Shown: positions 16,359 through 24,207 of the stretch, in pieces
Layout of the letters: each line of letters opens with the position of its first letter
Numbering within the stretch: position 1 is the stretch's first letter
DNA from: Lachnospiraceae bacterium
GTDB taxonomy: Bacteria; Bacillota; Clostridia; Lachnospirales; Lachnospiraceae
Assembly: GCA_017938285.1 (NCBI GenBank)
Contig: JAGBBW010000102.1
Coordinates: forward strand, 1 to 56,817
Length of the DNA stretch: 56,817 bases
Direction: 5' to 3'
Position numbers and translations under genes: made by a program
Notes under the pieces: model-generated
Told to the model about the DNA's origin: nothing
What the model saw: the letters and a program-made list of their open reading frames with translations, nothing else
Databases searched by the model: none

Positions 16359-17597
16359 TTACATTTCAATCACTTTTGTCGCAATCCGTTTTCCAAACTG
16401 CACATCCGGCTCCACTACCAGCATGGTTGGCTGGAAATCCAGTATCAGTTTTTCAATCTGCATTCTGGAAAATACATCAATATAATTTAACGGTTCATCC
16501 CAGATATAAAGGTGCGCCGGTTTTAACAGACTGGCTGCAAGAAGCACCTTTTTTTTCTTGCCTTCGGTATAATCTTCCATCGGCATTGCAAACTGCTCCC
16601 GGTCAAAATCCAGCTGGCGCAGCAGCGTACGGAGCAGGCCTTCGGAAATGCCCTGCCGTTCGCAGAACTCTGTAATAGAGCCTTTTAAAAATCCGGTATC
16701 CTGATTCACATAGGAAATCACCAGACCAGAGGCAGTCTCCAGAAGTCCTGATTCGTTGTATTTTAATTCACCCTTCATCTCTGTACTGTTTGCCAGAATG
16801 GCACGCATCAACGTAGACTTGCCGCTTCCGCTTTTGCCGCGCAACACCACACGTTCTCCTTTGGAAATCGTAAAATTCAGGTTGGAAAACACAGGATGAA
16901 TCGCATCCTTATACGTGAGTCCGTATTCTCTGGCTTCCACCAGCAGTTCTCTTTCCAGCTGTGCCAGAGCATCCCATCTGCTCTTATTTTCCCACCAGTC
17001 AGAAAAATTGCCCTTCTGCACTTCCATGGTGTTGCTGTTTAAAATCAGCATATGGTCTACACAGGCATCCAGCAGATCCCTGTCATGGGAAACTAATAAA
17101 AATCCCTTCTTCTGTTCCAGATAGTTCTTTACCAGTTCCCTGTCTTCCGCAGACATTTTATTCGTCGGGTCATCAATCAGCAGAAACTCATTTTCTCCGG
17201 CAAACAAAAGTGCCAGCATAATTTTTCTCTGTTCCGTTCTGCCTAAGGTAATAAACGGACTATATAACAGTTCCGCAGACAAATGCAGCAGCTCCATCTC
17301 GGTCGTCAGACGCCACAGCTCCGCTCCCGGTTTTAACTGCTTATAACTTTCTGCAAAAGGATATGCTTTCTGGGCATCTGTCATCGGATATGGAAAACAG
17401 TCAAAAGCTACCGGGGAACTGACCGTTCCGGTATACTCTTCTTTTCCCATCAGAATCCGCAAAAAGGTAGTCTTGCCTTCGCCGTTTCGTCCAATAAAGC
17501 CAATCTTCCAGTCAGTGTCAAATGCGAAGGTTACCTGTTCAAACATGTTGCCGCCTTCGTACTTAAGGGATACCTTCGATACATTAATCTGTGCCAT
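16359..17597 (-). CDS. ABC-F ATPase (Lsa-like) lacking the inter-domain arm
   Basis: The 412-residue protein has two ATP-binding cassettes and no membrane helices. Cassette 1 opens as in Lsa-type ribosome-protection proteins (INVSKVSLKYEGGNMFEQV, FDTDWKIGFIGRNGEGKTTF) and ends FLLIDDPTNKMS...LLVSHDRDLLDACVDHMLIL; the catalytic Glu of Walker B is Asp (LIDDPTN) and the signature loop is degenerate (TLGRTEQRK). Cassette 2 has GKSGSGKST, YTEGKKKK and IWDEPLN. Between WWENKSRWDALAQLERE and the second cassette only about 20 residues remain; family members carry about 80-100 there, the arm that reaches the ribosomal peptidyl centre. At about 412 instead of 490-540 residues, it is probably not a classical antibiotic-resistance protein. 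AGGAG lies 8 nt before the ATG, which overlaps the end of the preceding small frame. Confidence 0.82.
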   Translation of the reverse strand: MAQINVSKVSLKYEGGNMFEQVTFAFDTDWKIGFIGRNGEGKTTFLRILMGKEEYTGTVSSPVAFDCFPYPMTDAQKAYPFAESYKQLKPGAELWRLTTEMELLHLSAELLYSPFITLGRTEQRKIMLALLFAGENEFLLIDDPTNKMSAEDRELVKNYLEQKKGFLLVSHDRDLLDACVDHMLILNSNTMEVQKGNFSDWWENKSRWDALAQLERELLVEAREYGLTYKDAIHPVFSNLNFTISKGERVVLRGKSGSGKSTLMRAILANSTEMKGELKYNESGLLETASGLVISYVNQDTGFLKGSITEFCERQGISEGLLRTLLRQLDFDREQFAMPMEDYTEGKKKKVLLAASLLKPAHLYIWDEPLNYIDVFSRMQIEKLILDFQPTMLVVEPDVQFGKRIATKVIEM

Positions 17598-17900
17598 AGA
17601 CAATCTCCTCTCCATCCACGTATTTGCGTTCCATCTTATGACGCAGTTTCCGGACTTCCACTGTATCAAACACAATGGAATTTTCTTATCCGGATAAACC
17701 ATAACGCTGTCACCCTGGTGAAAACGCTGCTCCTTCCGGCGAATCTCTTTCTTTTTCTGAACCTTTGGAACAGACATTCTCTCACTCTTATTTTCGCTTA
17801 TTTCGACGGATTTTGCAAGCATAACTTTCTGTATTTCAAATTCTTTTGAAGACTCTCCACAGGCGGCCTTTGCTGCCCATAAAAGCATTGCTTCGGACAT
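17584..17900 (-). pseudogene. Small gene with a single-base frameshift
   Basis: From ATG 17900 (AGGG about 8 nt upstream, 9 bp after the fused-transporter stop) a frame reads MSEAMLLWAAKAACGESSKE through a basic region to GDSVMVYPDK. At about 17688 the protein-like signal switches to another frame, continuing NSIVFDTVEVRKLRHKMERK and ending at TAA 17584-17586, inside the first codons of the ABC-F gene. Restoring one A in the AAGAAAATTCC run joins the two into a protein of about 105 residues. The tail faintly recalls the C-terminal end of some MutS-related proteins, from memory only. Either a recent inactivation, a sequencing error, or a recoding site. Confidence 0.5.
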
Positions 17901-17909
17901 TTCCAGTCC

Positions 17910-19304
17910 CTACACCCGTACTATCCGGCAGCCGAAATACTCCGCCTCTGTTTCTTCGTGGGTTACATAAAGCACCGTCCGCCCCTGCATTTTTTCCTTC
18001 ATAAATTCCATGACAGCAGTCTTGGTACGATCATCCAGTCCTTTTAACGGCTCATCCAGCAGAAGTATCCGGCGGTCCGCCAGCAGCGCCCTGGCAATCG
18101 CCACGCGGCGCTTCATACCACCGCTTAAAACCCCGGCTTTCTTTTCCCCACAGCCTGCCAGTCCCAGACATCCAAGCAGGTTTTCTATCTGTCCCAGCTG
18201 TTCCGGTGTCCGGCATACCATGGCAAGATTATGATATACACTCACCTTTTCACACAGACGGTCTTCCTGAAACACTACCGCCATTGCCTGTTCATCTGCT
18301 TCTATCCGGCCGCAGTCCGGCGTTTCCAGCTTCAACAGCATACGGAGCAGGGTAGTCTTTCCTTTGCCGGAAGATCCCATTAACGCCACTGCTTCGCCAC
18401 CCGATGCCTTCATGGAAAAATCCACACAGACAATCACATCATCAAAATGCTTTGTTACACTGTCCATCCAGAATCCCGGTGACTCTGCCACAACAGGTTC
18501 TGCCTGCGGCACCAGTTTCCTGTCCCATCTGCCCTCCGTTACTTTCTCTGCTGCCAACAGACGGTATTCCATCAGACGCACCATGCCCAGGATCCCCAGT
18601 TCAAACAACAGACTAAGGCAGATAATCACCGCTGTCCAGGCAAACAGTTCCGGCATTTCCAGATAAATTTTCGCCTGATACAGCTGGTTTCCTATCGTAT
18701 TGCGCACCACACCGATTACTTCTGCCGCAATACCGGATTTCCATGCCACTCCGGCAGCTACGGAACAGGCGGAAAGAAAGTAAGGTATCAGCTCTGGCAG
18801 ATAAATAAAACGAAGGGTATGATACCAGCGCACCTGGTAGACTTTTGCCATCTCCAGCAGTTTCTGGTCTGCTGCCTCGATTCCCTTCCTGACATTCGAA
18901 TACATCAACGGAAATACCATGAAAAACGAAACCAATACGGAAAGTTTCCCTGCATCCAGCCAGAACAACGCCAGAATCGTAAAAGAAGCCACCGGAACCG
19001 CCTGCATCATGCGCACCGGCAGACCAAAAAACAATCTTAAAAACAGAACCCTGGAAGAAACTGCTGCCAGAAGTGCTCCCAGAATACAGGCTCCGCCTGC
19101 TCCCAGAACTATATTTCCAAGGGAATTTAAAATACTCTGGTAAAATTCCGGAGATGCCATCAGCTTCCGCAAGGCATTCCAGACTTCCCACGGAGACGGC
19201 AGAAACATTGTCTGGTCTATTTTCCGGGACATGATCTGCCAGAACATGACCCACAACACCACCGACACCATGCCATATCCGATTTTCTTCCACTGCTTGT
19301 TCAT
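17910..19304 (-). CDS. Fused ABC permease-ATPase (SsuC-SsuB type)
   Basis: The 464-residue protein joins two subunits that are normally separate. Residues 1-250 are a BPD-type permease with about six helices and the EAA-like loop AKVYQVRWYHTLRFIYLPELIP, as in SsuC/TauC/NrtB. Residues 275-464 are a compact ATPase: Walker A GSSGKGKTT, Q-loop VFQEDRL, signature LSGGMKRRVAIARALL, Walker B ILLLDEPLKGLD and switch YVTHEE. Family transporters import nitrate, sulfonates, taurine, bicarbonate or thiamine precursors. It follows the binding lipoprotein by 21 bp (GAGGAAACATTC before ATG), so the two genes form a complete importer. Confidence 0.92.
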   Translation of the reverse strand: MNKQWKKIGYGMVSVVLWVMFWQIMSRKIDQTMFLPSPWEVWNALRKLMASPEFYQSILNSLGNIVLGAGGACILGALLAAVSSRVLFLRLFFGLPVRMMQAVPVASFTILALFWLDAGKLSVLVSFFMVFPLMYSNVRKGIEAADQKLLEMAKVYQVRWYHTLRFIYLPELIPYFLSACSVAAGVAWKSGIAAEVIGVVRNTIGNQLYQAKIYLEMPELFAWTAVIICLSLLFELGILGMVRLMEYRLLAAEKVTEGRWDRKLVPQAEPVVAESPGFWMDSVTKHFDDVIVCVDFSMKASGGEAVALMGSSGKGKTTLLRMLLKLETPDCGRIEADEQAMAVVFQEDRLCEKVSVYHNLAMVCRTPEQLGQIENLLGCLGLAGCGEKKAGVLSGGMKRRVAIARALLADRRILLLDEPLKGLDDRTKTAVMEFMKEKMQGRTVLYVTHEETEAEYFGCRIVRV

Positions 19305-19325
19305 GAATGTTTCCTCTGTCCGTTT

Positions 19326-20303
19326 TTATTCTGCCATATAAAACAGTTCTGCTCCCGGCATAATGCCGCCTACCGCTGCCGGTTTCTGGTCATACAGAAC
19401 CTGCAGATATGCCAGTACTTTTTTCTGCATTTCCTCTCCATCAATATAAGTCACATTGCAATAAGGAATTGCTGTTTTGGCAATGGCCGCCTTAAAAATA
19501 TTAAAATGTTCCAGTTGTTCTGCTGTCTCTTCTACCTGTTCCTTGGCGTATGCCACAGACGCTTCGTATTCTTCCAGAAACTTTGCAAATGCAGCCTCCT
19601 GCTCCTGAATATAAGAGTTTCTTGCCACAAGAACTCCGGTAACTACCGTACTGTCCTCATTTCGCTTTTCCCACTCTTCTGTCACACTCAACGCAATCCG
19701 CAGCGAAGCATTCTGCTTCATCGCCGCCGTTACATACGGCTGCGGAAGCATAGCCACGGCGTCTGTCGCTTCTGCCAGCAGTGCCGCCACCTCTGCCGCC
19801 TCCGACTTATATTCAATAGTCACATCCTTATCCGGGTCAATTCCTGCCGAAGATAACAGGTAGCGGAGGGTAAATTCCGGTGTCGTTCCCTGGCCGGTGG
19901 AATAAATGGTCTTTCCACGCAGATCTTCCACACACTGGATTTCTGTCCCTGTTTCCACCAGATACAGAACCCCCAGCGTATTCACAGCCACCGTCACGAT
20001 TTCTCCTTCTGACTTCTGATGCAGCACAGCCGCCAGATTACATGGTACACAGGCTGCATCCAGATTTCCTTTTAACAGTTCTGCTGCAATCTCATCTCCC
20101 GTACCATATACACTAAACGTATAATTATTTGCTGCTGTTCCTGCTTCCATATCAGACATTACTTTTACCATGCCAATCGCCGTCGGTCCTGTCATAACCG
20201 CAATCTTCATATCCGCAGGCTCTGCATCTTCCTTTTGTCCACAGCCGGCACACCCAAATGCCAGCATAACCGTCATAAACAGTAACCATATATTCCGTTT
20301 CAT
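19326..20303 (-). CDS. SsuA/NMT1-like ABC substrate-binding lipoprotein
   Basis: The 325-residue protein has a lipobox (AFGCAGC after a 20-residue signal) and an NMT1/SsuA-type periplasmic-binding fold: KIAVMTGPTAIGMVKVM, LDAACVPCNLAAVL, LRGKTIYSTGQGTTPEFTLRYLLSSAGIDP and AMLPQPYVTAAM. The ligand cannot be read from the sequence; the fold binds sulfonates, pyrimidine precursors, nitrate and small organic acids. The start at 20303 has GGAG 8 nt upstream. It lies between the hydrogenase-like chemoreceptor and the fused permease-ATPase, so ligand uptake and redox sensing may be linked. Confidence 0.9.
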   Translation of the reverse strand: MKRNIWLLFMTVMLAFGCAGCGQKEDAEPADMKIAVMTGPTAIGMVKVMSDMEAGTAANNYTFSVYGTGDEIAAELLKGNLDAACVPCNLAAVLHQKSEGEIVTVAVNTLGVLYLVETGTEIQCVEDLRGKTIYSTGQGTTPEFTLRYLLSSAGIDPDKDVTIEYKSEAAEVAALLAEATDAVAMLPQPYVTAAMKQNASLRIALSVTEEWEKRNEDSTVVTGVLVARNSYIQEQEAAFAKFLEEYEASVAYAKEQVEETAEQLEHFNIFKAAIAKTAIPYCNVTYIDGEEMQKKVLAYLQVLYDQKPAAVGGIMPGAELFYMAE

Positions 20304-20349
20304 ATTCTGTCTCCTCTCACGTCGTAATCTTTCCTCACCCAAAGGTAAA

Positions 20350-20403
20350 GCTGCTGTAACACGGTTCCGGCCGCCTGTTGCAGCCAGACCCTTTACAGCA
20401 GCC
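20350..20403. other. Hairpin in the 162-bp gap before the binding-protein gene
   Basis: GCTGCTGTAA pairs with TTACAGCAGC across a GC-rich loop. It lies in the longest spacer of the operon and may moderate expression of the transporter relative to the chemoreceptor. No known riboswitch core (TPP, SAM, cobalamin, Moco) was recognised. Confidence 0.35.
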
Positions 20404-20465
20404 CTGCTTATTATACGAAATCATTTTTCCATTGACCCAGCCGCCGGATCGTCTGGTCATGCACT

Positions 20466-22349
20466 TTAAATACGCTTTACTGCATCCTGGATTTCATCCG
20501 ACAGACTCCGGATACTGTCACTTTGTGCAGAAACTTCTTCTGTCGTTGCAGCAATGCTTGTAATACGGTCTCCCATCGCCTGAATCTGTTCCAGCAGATT
20601 CTTGATGCCCTCAATGCTTGCCGTAATTCTCGGAACCGTGTCTTCTGCCTGCTGGTTATTTTCTTCAATCAGGCTCTTGGTGGACGCTGCCAGATTACGG
20701 ATTTGCCCGGCAACTACCGAGAAACCTTTCCCGTTTTCTCCTGCTCTGGCTGCCTCAATGCTGGCATTCAACGATAACAGATTCGTCTTATTGGCAATCC
20801 CCGCAATATCATCATTACTGCCTTTATAAACTTCCACAAACTCGTAGAAAAATGCCAGGGATTCTTTGATACGTTCACATTCTTCCGTCAGTTCATTTAC
20901 CACTCTGGTAATTTCACTGGTATCATCGGCAATCATGGTATTTGCCTCCGATAATGTCATTACACCTTCATTCAGTGCACCAAACTGACCGATAATTTCC
21001 TGCAGATGCTCATTGTGAACTTCCTGCTCCCGTAAATTCTTTTCATGAAGTTCTTCAATCTGTGCACGTTCAATTTCTGCAAGTCCCTTAATATAGTGGA
21101 TACAGTTTTCTTTGACATTTACACCATTATGAATCGCAGCCACCATCTCCATACAGGTAGCATAACCGCAGCAGGAACAGTCAATATGCTTTGATTCGTC
21201 CGTTGTCTTGTTCATATCGCGGAAAATGGCACTCTGCTCCTGTATCGTCGGCACCTTTACTATTACCTTTTTATTTGTATAGGCTCTGGCAAAATCTTTT
21301 ATATCCAGTGCCTTAAACTGCTCACAGAAATACTCCCATCTCTTTTCCGGCGGAATCGTACTGTTCCACGGATTGTGAACCCCTCTCTTTTCTTTTTCCG
21401 TAGCCACCAGCTTATTCATTTCATTAATGGCCAGTTCCACATCCGTATCATCTATGGTTTCATCCGTTGCCGTACCACGGATACAGCCCTTCTGGCAGTT
21501 CAGGATATCCACCATAAACGGAAGCCGGCTTCTGCGTTCCGCATATTCCTTTAAAAATTTATACGCTTCCTCTTCTCCTTCTACCTGAAGTACTGCCGCC
21601 TGGTTTCCAAGGAAGAAATGCACACATTCCTTTAAACCGCCCGGTTTCGGGTATCTGGCACCAAGACCATAGGTGGACTCTTCCTCTGCCTCTGCTGCAT
21701 TCTGGTACTTTGTTCCGACTGCCTCCATCAGCTTTTTGAAAGTAACATTATACTTTACATAGCCTCCGGTATTTTTATCGTTTATCTCCATGCGCTTTGC
21801 AATACACGGACTTAAAAATACCAGTTCCTCGGATGCCTTTTTATATTTCTTTAAATAAATGGCCTCTGCCATCATCGGACTATGTAACGGCACCAGCATT
21901 GGAATCAGTTCCGGCTGGTATTTCTCAATATAATTCACAATTGCAGGGCATGGCTGGCTGATTAAACCCTGCTGTCCCGTTTCTTTCAGGTAACTGATGT
22001 ACGCCCATGTCGTAATATCCGCACCAAAGCTGACACTGTAAATGTGGGCAACCCCCAGGGATTTCAGATAACCATACACTTTTTTATAAATCTTTGGATA
22101 GTTTGCAATAAAAGCAGGTGCTACAATAACCGAAAATTTCTTTCCGTTCCGCAGATCCTCAAGGAACCGCCATGTATCATCTTCAAAATCTCTGGCAGCA
22201 TGATGACAGTGGTCAAAACATGCCCCGCACTGGATACATTTTTCTTCATCCACTTCAATTCTTCCATTATGGGCTACATTTGCTGTCAACGCCGGACAAC
22301 TGCGGATACATTTGTTACACCCGACACACTTTTCGTTTGTGAATACCAT
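20466..22349 (-). CDS. [FeFe]-hydrogenase-like Fe-S protein fused to chemotaxis signalling domain
   Basis: The 627-residue soluble protein has, in order: two [4Fe-4S] ferredoxin motifs (C8-C11-C14-C18 and C38-C41-C44-C48); an [FeFe]-hydrogenase large-subunit-like domain (about 70-350); a further Fe-S domain ([14 protein letters not shown]..., about 385-415); a coiled coil; and a methyl-accepting signalling tip ([20 protein letters not shown]). H-cluster loops are present in altered form: SQPCP (C134) replaces [14 protein letters not shown] (C182) replaces MPCxxK, and [12 protein letters not shown] (C285, C289) replaces ExMxCxGGCxxG. The four cluster-binding cysteines survive, but the proton-relay cysteine is Pro. 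That fits a sensory, not catalytic, hydrogenase-type domain. No membrane helix is seen. GGAGG lies 5 nt before the ATG. Confidence 0.9.
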   Translation of the reverse strand: MVFTNEKCVGCNKCIRSCPALTANVAHNGRIEVDEEKCIQCGACFDHCHHAARDFEDDTWRFLEDLRNGKKFSVIVAPAFIANYPKIYKKVYGYLKSLGVAHIYSVSFGADITTWAYISYLKETGQQGLISQPCPAIVNYIEKYQPELIPMLVPLHSPMMAEAIYLKKYKKASEELVFLSPCIAKRMEINDKNTGGYVKYNVTFKKLMEAVGTKYQNAAEAEEESTYGLGARYPKPGGLKECVHFFLGNQAAVLQVEGEEEAYKFLKEYAERRSRLPFMVDILNCQKGCIRGTATDETIDDTDVELAINEMNKLVATEKEKRGVHNPWNSTIPPEKRWEYFCEQFKALDIKDFARAYTNKKVIVKVPTIQEQSAIFRDMNKTTDESKHIDCSCCGYATCMEMVAAIHNGVNVKENCIHYIKGLAEIERAQIEELHEKNLREQEVHNEHLQEIIGQFGALNEGVMTLSEANTMIADDTSEITRVVNELTEECERIKESLAFFYEFVEVYKGSNDDIAGIANKTNLLSLNASIEAARAGENGKGFSVVAGQIRNLAASTKSLIEENNQQAEDTVPRITASIEGIKNLLEQIQAMGDRITSIAATTEEVSAQSDSIRSLSDEIQDAVKRI

Positions 22350-22431
22350 AGTCCCCTCCAAAATATTTTCGCCATAGTAACTATCTTACTGGTTGCAAAA
22401 CAACGATTCTTTTTACAATATATTCTCTTTC

Positions 22432-22460
22432 ATTTTACCAAATTCCATAAACAATTTCAA
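22432..22460 (-). promoter_or_regulatory. Promoter of the hydrogenase-like chemoreceptor operon
   Basis: On the minus strand TTGAAA (22455-22460) and TAAAAT (22432-22437) have a 17-bp spacer, about 80 nt before the start codon. A short inverted repeat, GTAA-CTATC-TTAC, follows near 22377-22389. Confidence 0.65.
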
Positions 22461-22532
22461 GTCAGTACGATATTTCTTTACCACATTATATTATAATTCC
22501 TGTAATTATGCTCCCCGTATATCATCCCTCGT

Positions 22533-23969
22533 CTACAGCACCCAGATACGTACATTTTCCGGAAATGCCTGTTTACTTACCGCTGTTCCGGCACCTTTTA
22601 AACATATCCTCTGCAGTGCCGGACAGTTTTCTGCCATTCCTGCCTCCAGACGTTCTATTTTTTCGGGTATAATCAGTTCTTTTAACCGGTCACATTCTTT
22701 TATCACCGGTGCATGCAGAATCAGTCCGGACCGGTTTGGAAACTCAATCTCTGTCACTCCGGCATGATAAAATGCATCCGTATCGATTTCCTGTACACTG
22801 TCCGGAAGTTTTATCCGGTATACTTCGCTCAGATAAAATGCATGGGAGGAAATCCGCCGGATGGTCTCCGGCAGGTTTGCTTCTAATACCATGCTGTCAT
22901 AATAGGCAGAAATCAGAATCCCATTTACCACCACGCAGCTGCTCTTTTTCCGTTCTCCGGACAGCCATGCCGTTCCTTCAAAAGTCTTTTTACCGATATA
23001 GGAAACACTGGCCGGAAACCTGATTTCCCGGAGATTCTCCATTCCATAACAGGCCCTTTCCCCAATGTATTCCACGCCTTCCGGAAATTCCAGACACTCC
23101 AGAAGCTCCCGTTTCAGCGAACCGGAAAAAGCTTCCGGTGCAATGACTTTTACCCCCTGCGGCACCATCACATGGGCACACCCGATTTCACACCGCTCCA
23201 GAACCCCCTCCCGGATACAGAATTCCGTATTGGCATTAAGTTCTGTTTCTTTCTGTGGCCGGCTCTCCGGTTTCCATGAGGACTTTTTCTGAAGCTCCTC
23301 CACCTGCTCCTGCCTGTCCTGCCCTGCCACAGGCTCCACCGGAACTTCTTTTTCTTTTTTCTGCCCGCTTTTTTTCTTCCCAAGTCCCTGAAACAACTCG
23401 TATTTCGCCTGTCTTTTCCGTTCTTCTTCCTCTTTTCTCTGTCTGGTATCCCGAAGAACTGCCGCCTCAATCTGCTTGTGTTTCAGACAGGGACAGTTCA
23501 AAAAAGCATCCTCTCTTACAATCACATAGGGGGAAGCAAGCTCCACATCCTTCAGCCGGATACAGTTTTCAAACGCCCGGCTTTCTATTTTTCTTATGGA
23601 AGCCGGCAGCACTGCCCGCTCCAGACTGGTACAGTTTCTGAACAACCCCGGTTCCAGAACTTTCAGCAGGGAATCAGACGCAATTTCCACACACCGCAGA
23701 CTCTCCATTCCTGCAAAGGACAGACGGTCAATTTTTTTTACTGCTGCCGGCAGAACCAGTGTCTCCATCCGGTTCTGCAGACGCACATTCAAAAACGCCT
23801 GGCGCCGTATTTCCCGCACCGATTCAGGAAGCAGTACCGTTTCACACAACAGCTCCACATCTTTTAACACACCATGATATATAAGAAAACGGTTTCCCTC
23901 ATATTCCTGATAGTCCAGTTCTTCTTTTTCCACAGCTTCCTCATTTGAATTTCTTTCCTCCTGATCCAA
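22533..23969 (-). CDS. Intracellular BspA-type leucine-rich-repeat protein
   Basis: The 478-residue protein starts with TTG (AAGGAGG 7 nt upstream). It has two blocks of LRR_5 (BspA-type) repeats, at about 30-165 and 255-478, with motifs such as LPASIRKIESRAFENC and FPEGVEYIGERACYGMENLREI. They are separated by a highly charged, K/E/Q-rich linker (about 168-240). It has no signal peptide, cell-wall anchor or membrane helix, whereas most BspA-type proteins are secreted. A cytoplasmic scaffold role is inference. It is divergent from carB and appears monocistronic. Confidence 0.88.
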   Translation of the reverse strand: MDQEERNSNEEAVEKEELDYQEYEGNRFLIYHGVLKDVELLCETVLLPESVREIRRQAFLNVRLQNRMETLVLPAAVKKIDRLSFAGMESLRCVEIASDSLLKVLEPGLFRNCTSLERAVLPASIRKIESRAFENCIRLKDVELASPYVIVREDAFLNCPCLKHKQIEAAVLRDTRQRKEEEERKRQAKYELFQGLGKKKSGQKKEKEVPVEPVAGQDRQEQVEELQKKSSWKPESRPQKETELNANTEFCIREGVLERCEIGCAHVMVPQGVKVIAPEAFSGSLKRELLECLEFPEGVEYIGERACYGMENLREIRFPASVSYIGKKTFEGTAWLSGERKKSSCVVVNGILISAYYDSMVLEANLPETIRRISSHAFYLSEVYRIKLPDSVQEIDTDAFYHAGVTEIEFPNRSGLILHAPVIKECDRLKELIIPEKIERLEAGMAENCPALQRICLKGAGTAVSKQAFPENVRIWVL

Positions 23970-24109
23970 TGCACAGCCTCCTTCCTGTTTTGCATCTAAA
24001 AAAGCGTATCCTTAGCTTCATTATATCAATTTTTCCCCTTTTATACAATGTTACCAAAGAAAAATTCCAAATCATAAAAAATTTTTCTCTCTGCTTCGAT
24101 AAATTCCTC

Positions 24110-24137
24110 TTGTGCTTTTTCATATTTTCGTTATAAT
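24110..24137 (+). promoter_or_regulatory. carB promoter
   Basis: TTGTGC (24110-24115) and TATAAT (24132-24137), 16 bp apart, sit about 70 bp before the carB start. The leader holds a short inverted repeat (TGGAA-cacgt-TTTCCA); no PyrR-type attenuator terminator was seen. Confidence 0.65.
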
Positions 24138-24207
24138 ATTATATTGAGAAAAAATGAAAATTTCCATGGAACACGTTTTCCATTGGATAAACGAGGAGGA
24201 TACATCA

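Noticed and set aside
17598-17900. ABC-F protein with a 101-residue N-terminal extension
   Set aside because: A strong ribosome-binding site precedes ATG 17597, and family members begin here. The upstream part is better explained as a separate frameshifted gene.
18613-19293. 226-residue frame on the same strand as the fused transporter
   Set aside because: It is an off-frame reading of the permease half. The permease frame has clear helices and motifs, while this one does not.
20304-20465. TPP or other riboswitch before the NMT1-like binding protein
   Set aside because: CTGAGA and GAACCTGAT boxes are absent. A short GAGGAAAG match to RNase P RNA is too small and out of context.
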